29,434 bases of DNA, taken from NCBI GenBank assembly GCA_052389435.1, contig JBQTIB010000173.1, positions 1 through 29,434 on the forward strand, in the 5' to 3' direction. The notes under the pieces were generated by a model. That model did no database searches and was not told where the DNA came from. It was given only the letters and a program-made list of their open reading frames with translations. The position numbers and the translations under genes are program-made. Positions within the stretch are counted from its first letter, which is position 1. Every line of letters starts with the position of its first letter. This DNA is from JBQTKD01 sp052389435 (lineage in GTDB: Bacteria; Actinomycetota; Actinomycetes; Sporichthyales; Sporichthyaceae). Below, one piece after another: positions 14,808 to 23,492 of this stretch.

Positions 14808-16011
14808 GGGCCCCTCCTCGTTGAGGGTTGTCGCGGGCTTGCGAAAGGTCGACGGGTACTGCGCGAGCTTGCTGGCGAACGACGGTCGCCGTCTGGGACA
14901 GGCGCTGGGCGAGCGCCTCGAAGGCAGCCACATTGTGCCCGGCCACCAGGGCGTCAACGTGCGGAAGTGCCGCGGACATTCCTGCGGTCGCCGGAGCGAA
15001 ACCGTCCTTGCCCGCGTGCGGGTTCACCCAGATCACCGAGTGGGCCAGCCGGTGCAGCCGCGCCATCTGCTCGCCGAGCAGCGTGACCTCGCCCCGCTCC
15101 CACCCGTCGCTGGCGATGACGACGACCGCGCCCCGGGCCGTGCCGCGCTGTCCCCACCGGTCCAGGAACGCCTTGAGCAGGTCGCCGAGCCGGGTGCCGC
15201 CGGACCAGTCGGGCACCGCGGCGCCGACGGCCCGCAGTGCCGAGTCGGGATCGCGGGCCGACATCTGCCGGGTCACTCGGGTCAGCCGGGTGCCGATCGT
15301 GAAGACCTCGACGTCGGGCCGACGCCGCGTCAGGACGTGGGCGAAGCGCAGGTGGGAGTCGGCGTAGAGCTCCATCGAGCCGGAGACGTCGATGAGCTCG
15401 ACGATCCGCCGCGGCCGTTCGCGGTGACGGCGCATCAGAATCGTGTCGATCTCGCCGCCGCGGCGCAGCATCGCTCGGACGGTGCGGCGGGTGTCGATCT
15501 GGCCGCGGTGCGACGGGGCGTAGCGCAGCGAGCGCCTGCTCGGTCCGCGTGGGTCCAACCGCGCGAGCAGGCGCCGCACCTCGGCGCGTTCGGAGTCGGT
15601 CAGCGTCGCGACGTCCTTGGAGCGCAGCACGTCGACGTCGCTGGCCGCGGTCGTCGTTGGGTTGATCTCCAACTGCTCGTCCGCGCCGATGGCCTGGTTG
15701 TCCGCCGTGGCAACGGATTCCAGCTTCATCGTCAGGCTCAGCGCCCCCTGCAGCGGCGGTCCGAGTTCGCGGCTGCCGAAGTACGCGACGAACGCCGCGT
15801 CGTACTTGCCGACGTCCACCGGCCCGGCGCACAGCGTGAGGCGCCCGGCCCAGTACGCGTCGTGGCCGGACATGACGTCGAGGTTGCGCAGCGCCAGCAG
15901 CATCGCCTGCACCCGATCGGTGCCCGCCTCGATGCCGGCGGCGCGGAGCGTGCGGGCGAAGCCGACCACCGTTTCGGTCAGGTCCAGAAGCGGCGCTTCG
16001 ATCGCGGCCAT
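14800..16011 (-). CDS. CoxE-like VWA domain protein
   Basis: A 403-residue protein of the VWA/CoxE family. The MIDAS-type DVSGSM motif (as IDVSGSME) is near residue 219-226, with SGGTRLGDLL and VVVIASDGWERG supplying later metal-site residues. Partner MoxR ATPases and CoxE act together as chaperones that build the metal site of CO dehydrogenase-like enzymes. The ATG at 16011 is 5 nt from the coxD stop codon. The gene overlaps xdhC by 8 nt. Confidence 0.9.
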   Translation of the reverse strand: MAAIEAPLLDLTETVVGFARTLRAAGIEAGTDRVQAMLLALRNLDVMSGHDAYWAGRLTLCAGPVDVGKYDAAFVAYFGSRELGPPLQGALSLTMKLESVATADNQAIGADEQLEINPTTTAASDVDVLRSKDVATLTDSERAEVRRLLARLDPRGPSRRSLRYAPSHRGQIDTRRTVRAMLRRGGEIDTILMRRHRERPRRIVELIDVSGSMELYADSHLRFAHVLTRRRPDVEVFTIGTRLTRVTRQMSARDPDSALRAVGAAVPDWSGGTRLGDLLKAFLDRWGQRGTARGAVVVIASDGWERGEVTLLGEQMARLHRLAHSVIWVNPHAGKDGFAPATAGMSAALPHVDALVAGHNVAAFEALAQRLSQTATVVRQQARAVPVDLSQARDNPQRGGARA

Positions 16012-16016
16012 CGGGG

Positions 16017-16925
<909 letters not shown>

Positions 16926-16933
16926 GTCGGCCG

Positions 16934-16939
16934 ACACTA
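16934..16939 (-). promoter_or_regulatory. candidate -10 element upstream of coxD
   Basis: On the minus strand TAGTGT is followed by 8 nt and then the coxD ATG. With no ribosome binding site in between, this suggests a leaderless start for the coxDE-xdhC transcript. The match is to the loose TAnnnT form only. Confidence 0.3.
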
Positions 16940-17148
16940 CCCGCGTCCTCGCGGCCCTGGCGGGTGCGGGGTGGACAGAGGCGGACATACCGGGCGAGCG
17001 CCGAGAACTCTCAGAAAACCTCCAGCCAATTCACCGATTGAACGGCTCGATTCCTGGGCAAGCTGAACTTCGGATCTACATGACCTGGGTGCGTGCTGCA
17101 CCAACCCGGCAAGGCTGCAACGAGCTGCAGCGATGGGGAGTCGATTTG

Positions 17149-17889
17149 ATGACGCCACGGAGCGAAGCAACCCTTCAGTCCGAGCAAGCCGTCGACGGCA
17201 CCGGCTACCGGCTGCTGGTGGTGGACGACGAGGCGAACATCGTCGAACTGCTCAGCACGTCGCTGCGATTCACCGGCTTCGAGGTCGCGACCGCGACCAA
17301 CGGCGAAGAGGCCCTGCGCATTGCACGGTCCTTCGACCCCGACCTGCTCGTACTCGACGTGATGATGCCCGACATCTCCGGGTTCGGCGTCGTCAAGCAG
17401 TTGCGGGCCGCGGGCTCGACCGTCCCGGTCCTGTTCCTCACCGCGCGCGACGCGACCGAGGACCGCATCGCCGGTCTGACCCTCGGCGGCGACGACTACG
17501 TGACCAAGCCGTTCAGCCTCGACGAGGTCGTCGCGCGCATCCATGCGGTGCTGCGCCGCACGGCCCGCACCACCGACGGCGCGCCGCCGCGCCTGGTCTT
17601 CCACGACCTCGAACTCGACACCGAGACCCACGAGGTCTGGCGCTCCGGCACGCCGGTCTCGCTCTCGCCGACCGAGTTCAAGCTGCTGCGGTACTTCATG
17701 AACAACCCGCGGCGCGTGCTGTCCAAGGCGCAGATCCTCGACCACGTCTGGAACTACGACTTCAACGGCGAGATGAACATCGTCGAGTCCTACGTGTCCT
17801 ACCTGCGCCGCAAGATCGACACGGTGGAACCGCGCCTGCTGCACACCCTGCGTGGCGTCGGCTACGTGCTCCGGCTTCCGCCTTCGTGA
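17149..17889 (+). CDS. OmpR/PhoB-family response regulator
   Basis: A 246-residue regulator. The receiver domain (about 20-135) has the acidic pair Asp26/Asp27, phospho-acceptor Asp70 in VLDVMMPD, Thr98 and Lys120. The winged-helix DNA-binding domain (about 148-243) shows SPTEFKLLRYFMNNP and the C-terminal LHTLRGVGYVLR. The overall sequence resembles MprA/TcrA-type actinobacterial regulators. The ATG at 17149 has GGGGAG at about 8 nt; an inverted repeat GCTGCA/TGCAGC (17114-17131) lies just upstream and could be an autoregulatory site. The kinase gene follows after 19 nt. Confidence 0.92.
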   Translation: MTPRSEATLQSEQAVDGTGYRLLVVDDEANIVELLSTSLRFTGFEVATATNGEEALRIARSFDPDLLVLDVMMPDISGFGVVKQLRAAGSTVPVLFLTARDATEDRIAGLTLGGDDYVTKPFSLDEVVARIHAVLRRTARTTDGAPPRLVFHDLELDTETHEVWRSGTPVSLSPTEFKLLRYFMNNPRRVLSKAQILDHVWNYDFNGEMNIVESYVSYLRRKIDTVEPRLLHTLRGVGYVLRLPPS

Positions 17890-17899
17890 CGCCTAGGCT

Positions 17900-17917
17900 C
17901 GGGGTCGAATGACCCCG
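17900..17917 (+). promoter_or_regulatory. hairpin enclosing the histidine kinase start codon
   Basis: CGGGGTC (17900-17906) and GACCCCG (17911-17917) form a perfect 7-bp stem with the 4-nt loop GAAT, so the kinase ATG (17909-17911) is at the loop/stem junction. Translation of the response regulator, which stops 19 nt earlier, could open it. A clear Shine-Dalgarno is otherwise lacking. Confidence 0.45.
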
Positions 17918-19453
17918 ACTCCGCCCGGCTCGCAAGCCGCCGCAACAGGCCCGGTGCGCCTGCGATCGCTCCGGGCGCTGTCGGCGCGTACTCCGCTGCG
18001 CGCGAAGCTCATCGCGGCGCTGCTGGCGTTGAGCACGCTGGCCGTGGGCGCCACCGGAACCGCGGCCACCGCGGTCCTGCGCGACTACCTGTTCGATCGC
18101 CTCGACCGCCAACTCGACAGGTACACCACGGGGTTGCTTCCCCAGGTCACGCCGGCGACGCCCGCACCCGAACCGGCGGCTGAGGACGAGCCGAGCCGGC
18201 GGATGGCCACGCCGTACTACTTTCTCGTCCGCGACGCCGCCGGTGCCGTCCTCCGTGAGGAGAGTTCGCCGCTGGAAGCTTCCGGTCGCGCGCCCGCGTT
18301 CGTGCCGATCGACCTGCGCACCGCCCAGGAGATCGACGACCAGCCGTTCACCGTGGCCGCCCAGGAGCGGCGAGCCCCCCGCTGGCGCGCGGTCGTGCGT
18401 CCGCTTCCCGACGGCAGCGGCAGCCTCACGCTCGCGCTCAGCCTCGAGGAGTCCGACGCCACCGTCGCCCGGCTCGTACGCGTCCTCGGCGCGGTCGGTC
18501 TCGCGGTGCTCGGGCTGACCGGGGTGGGTTCCTACCTGATCGTGCGCAGCAGCCTGCGTCCGTTGCGCGAGGTGGAGAGCACGGCGGAGGCCATCGCCGC
18601 CGGAGACCTGTCCCGCCGCGTGCCGCTCCATCCCAGTCGCACCGAGGTGGGGCGGCTCTCGCAGGCCGTCAACACGATGCTCGGCCGCATCGAGACGGCG
18701 GTGACGGAGAAGGAGGCGACGGCCGCGGCGGCGCAGGCCTCCGAGGAGCGGATGCGGCGATTCATCGCCGACGCCAGCCACGAACTGCGCACGCCGCTGA
18801 CCTCCATCCGCGGTTTCGCCGAGCTCTATCGGCAGGGTGCGGTCAAAGCCCCGGAGCAGGTTCCCGGCCTGCTCGCGCGGATCGAGGACGAGGCGACCCG
18901 CATGGGCCTGCTCGTCGAGGACCTGCTGCTGCTCGCCCGCCTCGACCAGCAGCGGCCGATCGAGCGGGAGCCCGTCGACCTCGTGGCGGTGGCCACCGAC
19001 GCCGCGACCGCGGCGCAGGCCCGCCACCCGGACCGCCGGGTCGAGGTCCGCCTGGTCGGGGAGAGCGACGGACTGCCGCCGGACGTGCTCGGCGACGACG
19101 CCCGGTTGCGTCAGGTGGCCGGAAACCTCATCACCAACGCGTGTACGCACACTCCGGCGGGCACGCCGGTGCGGGTCAGCGTCGGGTCGGTGCGGGAGAA
19201 CGGCGATCGGTGGGCCGTGCTCGAGGTTGCCGACGACGGGCCGGGGCTGTCCTCGGAGGAGTGCGATCGGGTGTTCGAGCGGTTCTACCGCACCGACGCC
19301 TCCCGGACGCGGCGCACCGGCGGTTCCGGGCTCGGGCTGTCGATCGTCGCGGCGCTGGTGGCCGCGCACGGCGGCCGGGTGGACGTGACCTCGGAGCCGG
19401 GCGCAGGCTCGGTGTTCCGGGTGCGCCTGCCGAGCAACGTCGACGCCAACTGA
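17909..19453 (+). CDS. sensor histidine kinase
   Basis: A 514-residue membrane kinase. It has TM1 at about 33-57, a periplasmic sensor region (58-187) with no named domain visible, TM2 at about 188-212, HAMP (213-265), then HisKA with SHELRTPL and phospho-acceptor His291. The ATPase domain follows (N box NLITNACTHTP, DDGPGL and GGSGLGLSIV). It pairs with the response regulator immediately upstream. The stimulus is unknown. The start codon sits inside a small hairpin. Confidence 0.92.
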   Translation: MTPTPPGSQAAATGPVRLRSLRALSARTPLRAKLIAALLALSTLAVGATGTAATAVLRDYLFDRLDRQLDRYTTGLLPQVTPATPAPEPAAEDEPSRRMATPYYFLVRDAAGAVLREESSPLEASGRAPAFVPIDLRTAQEIDDQPFTVAAQERRAPRWRAVVRPLPDGSGSLTLALSLEESDATVARLVRVLGAVGLAVLGLTGVGSYLIVRSSLRPLREVESTAEAIAAGDLSRRVPLHPSRTEVGRLSQAVNTMLGRIETAVTEKEATAAAAQASEERMRRFIADASHELRTPLTSIRGFAELYRQGAVKAPEQVPGLLARIEDEATRMGLLVEDLLLLARLDQQRPIEREPVDLVAVATDAATAAQARHPDRRVEVRLVGESDGLPPDVLGDDARLRQVAGNLITNACTHTPAGTPVRVSVGSVRENGDRWAVLEVADDGPGLSSEECDRVFERFYRTDASRTRRTGGSGLGLSIVAALVAAHGGRVDVTSEPGAGSVFRVRLPSNVDAN

Positions 19454-19454
19454 T

Positions 19455-19476
19455 TCCCGGGGGTCGAGCCCCGGGA
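19455..19476. terminator. terminator after the histidine kinase
   Basis: A perfect 8-bp stem, 19455-19462 with 19469-19476, and a 6-nt loop begins 2 nt after the kinase stop codon. Confidence 0.65.
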
Positions 19477-19488
19477 CCGACTCGGTGG

Positions 19489-19507
19489 GCCTGACGCGGC
19501 GTCAGGC
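19489..19507. terminator. second hairpin overlapping the convergent stop codon
   Basis: GCCTGACGC and GCGTCAGGC pair perfectly over 9 bp around a single central base. It includes the stop codon of the minus-strand membrane gene; together with the hairpin at 19455-19476 it separates the convergent transcripts. Confidence 0.5.
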
Positions 19508-19912
19508 GATCGGCTGCTGTGGGGATTCGTCCTCGTCCGCAGGCGAGCGGGAGATCGCCACCGCGGCGAGCCCGGCGGCGACCGTGGCGAGCAGGATCGC
19601 GCCGATCGCCAGCCCGATCGCGGTGTTCACCTGATCCTTGGTGGCCACCTGGGGCTCCGCGTCGAGGTCTTCGATCGGCAACGAACTCGGCAGCGCGCTC
19701 GGCGAGGCCGACGGGCTGGGCGAGGCGGACGGCCCGGCGGACGCACTCGCGCCGGGGCTGCTCGCGGGCACTCCGCTGGAGACCGCCACCGGAGTGGCGG
19801 GCAGCGAGGAGCGCGGGGTGCCGGTCAAGGTCATGGCCATCGCGGTCAACACCAGCGCCGCACCGGTAACGCCCGTGATGCGGCGGGCGTGGCGGCGGAG
19901 CAGCGACTTCAC
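19502..19912 (-). CDS. small two-helix membrane protein of unknown function
   Basis: A 136-residue protein I do not recognise. A basic N terminus leads to a hydrophobic helix (about 13-31) that may be an uncleaved signal, then a long Ser/Ala/Pro-rich extracytoplasmic linker (about 40-80), a second helix near 96-119 and an acidic C-terminal tail ADEDESPQQP. GTG at 19912 is preferred because AGAGGT lies 5 nt upstream; the frame opens 10 codons earlier without a ribosome site. It faces the kinase gene across two hairpins. A role linked to that system is only suggested by position. Confidence 0.6.
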   Translation of the reverse strand: MKSLLRRHARRITGVTGAALVLTAMAMTLTGTPRSSLPATPVAVSSGVPASSPGASASAGPSASPSPSASPSALPSSLPIEDLDAEPQVATKDQVNTAIGLAIGAILLATVAAGLAAVAISRSPADEDESPQQPIA

Positions 19913-20047
19913 GGAGGACCTCTGGATGGCCGGCGACGTCACGGGGCCCCGAGACGACTGAATCCCCTTCAGTTTCAGGCGTCACAGGCCAGGCCGGGGC
20001 AATTCCAGAGTCAAGATCGTTTACGGGGTGCGCGCTAGGGATACGAC

Positions 20048-20737
20048 CTAGGCCGCGCGGCGCCGCCGACTGCCCACCGGACGACGCTCGCCGACCGTCC
20101 GAGCCTCGGGTTCGGGGCTGAACTCGGCCCGATCGCGTCGCCAGAGCCAGGCCAGGACGCCCACTCCGACGACGAGGAGGGCGTGCGGCGCCTCCGAGGC
20201 CAGGCTGACGCCCGTCGAACTGTTCTCCACGATGTCCCGCCCGGCCACGAACGTGGTGAGCAGGGCGGCGCAGCCGAGCATCGGCAGCATCGGACCGGCC
20301 CGGCGGGGGGCGGCGGCGGCGGCCAGGAACCCGATGGCCGTCGCGATGCCCCACGTGCTCAACTCGCCGCCGGTGTGCCAGCGCCCGAGCAGATCCGGGG
20401 AGGCCAGGCCCATCTCGACCGCGGCGATCACCACCAGCAGCCAGCGCAGCGCCAGCGTCAGGCCGAAGCGCGGCCGCCGATCGGCCGCCGCTGCGGCGAG
20501 GATCGAAGCGGTGAGATCGGGAATCCGATCGGCCGGCGCCACCCGCACGACGCGGTGCAGTCGTGTCAGACCCGCTTGGAAGCCGCGACAGTCCGGGCAC
20601 CCGGCGACGTGCGTCGTCACCAGCGCCTCGTCGAGCCCCATCGGCTCGCCGTCGGCCTGTGCGGAAAGGGCTTCTCGCCACCGTTCGCATCCCACGATCG
20701 ATAAGTCGCCCTTCGTGTCGGATCGGTTCCCTGGCAT
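20048..20737 (-). CDS. zinc-finger anti-sigma factor, polytopic
   Basis: A 229-residue membrane protein. The N-terminal cytoplasmic domain has the zf-HC2 motif THVAGCPDC (His43, Cys47, Cys50) with an earlier Cys17, and about four hydrophobic helices follow (near 92-115, 125-145, 150-170 and 190-210). This is the design of a membrane anti-sigma factor that holds its sigma factor at the membrane. The ATG at 20737 has AGGTAA about 8 nt upstream; an upstream in-frame methionine gives an atypical basic N terminus. It is divergent from the SigC-like sigma gene, 53 bp between starts, instead of lying downstream in the same operon as usual. Confidence 0.78.
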   Translation of the reverse strand: MPGNRSDTKGDLSIVGCERWREALSAQADGEPMGLDEALVTTHVAGCPDCRGFQAGLTRLHRVVRVAPADRIPDLTASILAAAAADRRPRFGLTLALRWLLVVIAAVEMGLASPDLLGRWHTGGELSTWGIATAIGFLAAAAAPRRAGPMLPMLGCAALLTTFVAGRDIVENSSTGVSLASEAPHALLVVGVGVLAWLWRRDRAEFSPEPEARTVGERRPVGSRRRRAA

Positions 20738-20790
20738 TTGAGTTACCTGCCAGGGGTATCCGCCTTGACGGGGACATTTACCATGCAAAG

Positions 20791-21375
20791 GTGCACGATG
20801 ACGAGATCACCCGCCTGGCCCTCGAGGCCGGCCGAGGCGACGGCGCCGCGACCACGGAGTTCGTCCGTGCGACGCAGGCCGACGTCTGGCGGTACGTCGC
20901 CTACCTCGTCGATCGCGCGCAGGCCGACGACCTGACGCAGGAGACCTACCTGCGCGCGCTGCGGGGACTGCGCACCTTCCGGGGCGACACCGCCGCCCGC
21001 GTGTGGCTGCTGTCGATCGCGCGCCGCGCAGTCGTGGACCACTTCCGCAAGCAGGGCCGCCGCCCGGCCGTCGGGGCCAGCCTCGACGACCTCGACACGG
21101 CTACCGACCGCATCGTGCCGACCTCCCCGGAGGCCTCCGGGGAGATCAGCCTGCAGATGCTGATCGAGGAACTCGACGAGGACAAGCGCAACGCGTTCGT
21201 CCTCACCCAGGTGCACGGTCTGTCCTACCAGGAGGCCGCCGAGGTCTGCGGCGTGCCGATCGGCACCATCCGTTCGCGCATGGCCAGGGCTCGCGAGCAA
21301 CTCCTCGGCGACCTTGCCGAGGCCGAAACGGCGGGCGGCGAAGACGCCCCCCGTCGCCACCTCCGCCGCCTCTAG
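20791..21375 (+). CDS. ECF sigma factor, SigC-like
   Basis: A 194-residue sigma-70 family protein. Region 2 (about 24-88) has DDLTQETYLRALRGL (46-60) and WLLSIARR; region 4 (about 122-174) has LSYQEAAEVCGVPIGTIRSR. The N-terminal half (TRLALEAGRGDGAATTEFVR, then ATQADVWRYVAYLVDRAQAD) recalls mycobacterial SigC. The only in-frame start is GTG at 20791; no Shine-Dalgarno is clear and TACCAT lies 6 nt upstream as a loose -10, so the mRNA may be leaderless. The anti-sigma gene is divergent. In Mycobacterium tuberculosis SigC has been tied to copper acquisition, which matches the nearby cupredoxin gene, but the regulon here is unknown. Confidence 0.88.
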   Translation: MHDDEITRLALEAGRGDGAATTEFVRATQADVWRYVAYLVDRAQADDLTQETYLRALRGLRTFRGDTAARVWLLSIARRAVVDHFRKQGRRPAVGASLDDLDTATDRIVPTSPEASGEISLQMLIEELDEDKRNAFVLTQVHGLSYQEAAEVCGVPIGTIRSRMARAREQLLGDLAEAETAGGEDAPRRHLRRL

Positions 21376-21429
21376 TCGATCGGGCCCCCGCCGCCGGCCC
21401 TGCCCCGGCTCCACCCCGTACCGTCGAGC

Positions 21430-22755
21430 TCATTCGCTGAAGAGCAGGCTCAGGCCGCCGAAGGTGTAGGCGATCATCAGCACCATCATCGGCACCTGAC
21501 CGAGAACGGCGGCCTTCGCCGGGAACAGGCGCACCGCGCGGTCGTGGGCGGAGAAGACGCCGAGGACGTGACCGGTCACGATCGCCACGACCTGGATCGT
21601 GGCGATCGCGGTGGTGGTGAGCAGGTCGTAGTTGACCTCGAGGTTGGCGGTGCCGAACCAGTTCTGGCCCTCCACGAGCGGGTCGGAGGCGCGGATCAGC
21701 GTCTGCTGCCCGGCGAAAATCAGCAGCGAGAAGTAGTGGGCGATCAGGTAGCCCGCTGCGATCGGGACCAGGGAGTGCGCGAACTGCGTCGGGATCCCGC
21801 GGGGGCCGGTGCCTCCGACCAGGCCGGACAGCCAGCTGGCGATCCCGTAGGCGAGCAGGACGGCCGCGACGGTGACGGCGAGTCCGAGCGAGGCGAGCAC
21901 GCTCGGGGACCACGTCGAGTCGCTGGTGCGCTCGAACCACCAACTCGTCGAGGTCACCGAGTCGAACGCCGTCGAGCCGAGCATCACCCCGACGACCGGC
22001 ACGAGCCCGGGTGCCGTCGCGAGGCCGTCGAGGTTGGACAGGGGGTTGCGCCAGACCAACGCGCCGTCGGTGCGCCGGCCCAGGACGGACAGGCGTCCGA
22101 GCAGCGAGGAGAAGACCTCGAAGCCGTCGCCCTGGGTGAACCAGCCGCGCCCGAACAGCACGCCGCCGACGAGGTTCAGCCCGGCGTAGACGGCGAACCA
22201 CATCGTCAGGGTGCCGGTGGAGTCCCGCTCGGGTGCGCACAGTTCCAGCCACACGAACGCGAGCAGGCCCGCCGCGGCCGGCCAGTACCCGACCCAGGCG
22301 GGCAGCCGATAGAGGCCGGCGTCCGCATCCAGGCGCAGCAGCCTGCAGAGCCCGAGGTGCACCGTCCGCAGCGGGTTCATCAGCCGCCACACGGGTCCGA
22401 ACAGCAGGGACGCCGGAACGAGGCCGACCCAGAAGATCACGTAGACGAAACCCGCCGTGGGGTTCGTCGCGAGATCGGGGCCCGCGATCGCCGCGAACGC
22501 GACGAACCCGGTCAACGCCAACCCGAGGGCCCGCAGCAGGCCGCGCAGTTCCGGGCTGTCCAGGAACCCGGCCAGGCCTTCGGGCAGCGGCCTGCCGGAG
22601 GCGTCCCCGGTGTAGTGCGACCGGCGGCGCCAGAACGCCAGGGCGAGGAAGGAGACCGCCATGGCGGCGACGGCGCCCGCGACCGCGTACCCGAACGGCA
22701 GTGGCAGGTCCTGACGGGAGCCGACGCCGTGCGCCGAAATCAACTCCGGCAGCAC
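21430..22755 (-). CDS. polytopic membrane protein, FedB/fenitrothion hydrolase-annotated family
   Basis: A 441-residue protein with about ten hydrophobic helices (for example 21-42, 98-122, 151-172, 182-203, 246-268, and the last at 420-438). The N terminus has HGVGSRQDLPLPFGY. I recall similar actinobacterial proteins being labelled fenitrothion hydrolase, but I see no hydrolase motif and do not assert that activity. The GTG start lies 4 nt after the cupredoxin gene stop codon, so the two form an operon. A role in metal or small-molecule handling at the membrane is inference. The gene converges on the sigma gene. Confidence 0.65.
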   Translation of the reverse strand: MLPELISAHGVGSRQDLPLPFGYAVAGAVAAMAVSFLALAFWRRRSHYTGDASGRPLPEGLAGFLDSPELRGLLRALGLALTGFVAFAAIAGPDLATNPTAGFVYVIFWVGLVPASLLFGPVWRLMNPLRTVHLGLCRLLRLDADAGLYRLPAWVGYWPAAAGLLAFVWLELCAPERDSTGTLTMWFAVYAGLNLVGGVLFGRGWFTQGDGFEVFSSLLGRLSVLGRRTDGALVWRNPLSNLDGLATAPGLVPVVGVMLGSTAFDSVTSTSWWFERTSDSTWSPSVLASLGLAVTVAAVLLAYGIASWLSGLVGGTGPRGIPTQFAHSLVPIAAGYLIAHYFSLLIFAGQQTLIRASDPLVEGQNWFGTANLEVNYDLLTTTAIATIQVVAIVTGHVLGVFSAHDRAVRLFPAKAAVLGQVPMMVLMIAYTFGGLSLLFSE

Positions 22756-22759
22756 CGGG

Positions 22760-23281
22760 CTAGCTCACCACGAGGTTGAACAGCAGGCGCCCGGTCTCGT
22801 GGACCTCGACCTCCCAGTTGCCGGTCTTGTCGGCGACGAACGTCTTGCGCACGGTCTCGCCCGGCCCGACCTTGATGTAGATGTCGTTGAGGTGCACGTG
22901 CAGTTCCTGGGCCTTGTCGGCGGTCAGCGCGATCGTGACCGTGTCTCCCCTGGCGACCTTCTGGTTGAGCGCCAACTGCGGCTCCGGCTTCCCGTTGACG
23001 AGGTTCACCGTGATGACGGTGCCCTCCTGCGCCGTCGCAGTGGCGGATCCGGACGGGCTCGCCGAGGCGTCCGGGCCCGCCGAGGTGCTCGGACTCGCCG
23101 ACGGACTCGCCGACGGGGTCTCCGACGGCGTCGCTGCGGCCGTGGCGGCCGGGGGAGCCGGGGGAACCGTCACGTCGTCGGCCTCGTCGTCCCCGCCGCC
23201 GCAGGCCGCGAGCAGGACCAGGGTCGCCGCGCCGGCGGCGAGCGAACGGTACGGGCGTCGTCTGAACTGAGTCGTGAGCAC
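22760..23281 (-). CDS. cupredoxin-like lipoprotein
   Basis: A 173-residue protein. The lipobox LLAAC places the lipidated cysteine at residue 27. A Ser/Ala/Pro/Thr-rich linker (about 33-85) leads to a cupredoxin-like beta domain (about 88-173) with LHVHL and the terminal EVEVHETGRLLFNLVVS. Histidines suited to metal binding are present, but the mature domain contains no cysteine, so a classical type 1 copper site is not complete. It would be anchored on the outer face of the membrane. The GTG start at 23281 has GAGG about 8 nt upstream. It is the first gene of the operon with the polytopic protein; the low-complexity linker resembles that of the 136-residue membrane protein at 19502-19912. 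Confidence 0.75.
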   Translation of the reverse strand: MLTTQFRRRPYRSLAAGAATLVLLAACGGGDDEADDVTVPPAPPAATAAATPSETPSASPSASPSTSAGPDASASPSGSATATAQEGTVITVNLVNGKPEPQLALNQKVARGDTVTIALTADKAQELHVHLNDIYIKVGPGETVRKTFVADKTGNWEVEVHETGRLLFNLVVS

Positions 23282-23376
23282 GGTGGCATCCTCGTGATCG
23301 TGTAGTCGGATCCGCCAATCGGCGCGCCGGGGCGCACTGTTGAGTCTGTCGCCGCGTTGGGCCGGGCAGTTCCTTC

Positions 23377-23382
23377 TAGACT
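23377..23382 (+). promoter_or_regulatory. candidate -10 element for the small ORF and downstream operon
   Basis: TAGACT is followed by 6 nt and then the GTG of the 32-residue ORF, with no ribosome binding site. It would drive a leaderless transcript through the nitrobindin-like and Fur-family genes. Confidence 0.4.
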
Positions 23383-23388
23383 TCGGTC

Positions 23389-23487
23389 GTGTCCGGACTG
23401 TTCTCCGTCCTGCTCGCGCTGGCCGCCGCTGCGCTTGCCGTACTCGCACTCACCGGCGCGTGGCGTCTGCTGCGTGCCAAGGATTGA
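23389..23487 (+). CDS. 32-residue single-span membrane microprotein
   Basis: A GTG start opens VSGLFSVLLALAAAALAVLA, continuing with LTGAWRLLRAKD and a stop at 23485. The sequence is a single hydrophobic helix with a basic C-terminal end, the form of many bacterial membrane microproteins. It lies 5 nt upstream of the nitrobindin-like start and is probably co-transcribed. I do not recognise a family. The TAGACT box 6 nt upstream supports a leaderless start. Confidence 0.5.
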   Translation: MSGLFSVLLALAAAALAVLALTGAWRLLRAKD

Positions 23488-23492
23488 CGCCC

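Noticed and set aside
19941..20047. Promoter TTGACT-like box upstream of the two-helix membrane protein (minus strand)
   Set aside because: A -35-like TTGACT is present near 20009-20014, but no acceptable -10 lies at 16-18 nt from it.
21382..21400. Terminator between the sigma gene and the convergent membrane gene
   Set aside because: GGGCC/GGCCC gives only a 5-bp stem, which is expected by chance in such G/C-rich sequence.
21430..22755. Calling the polytopic protein a true organophosphate hydrolase
   Set aside because: The name rests on recalled automatic labels. No catalytic motif is visible in the membrane helices.
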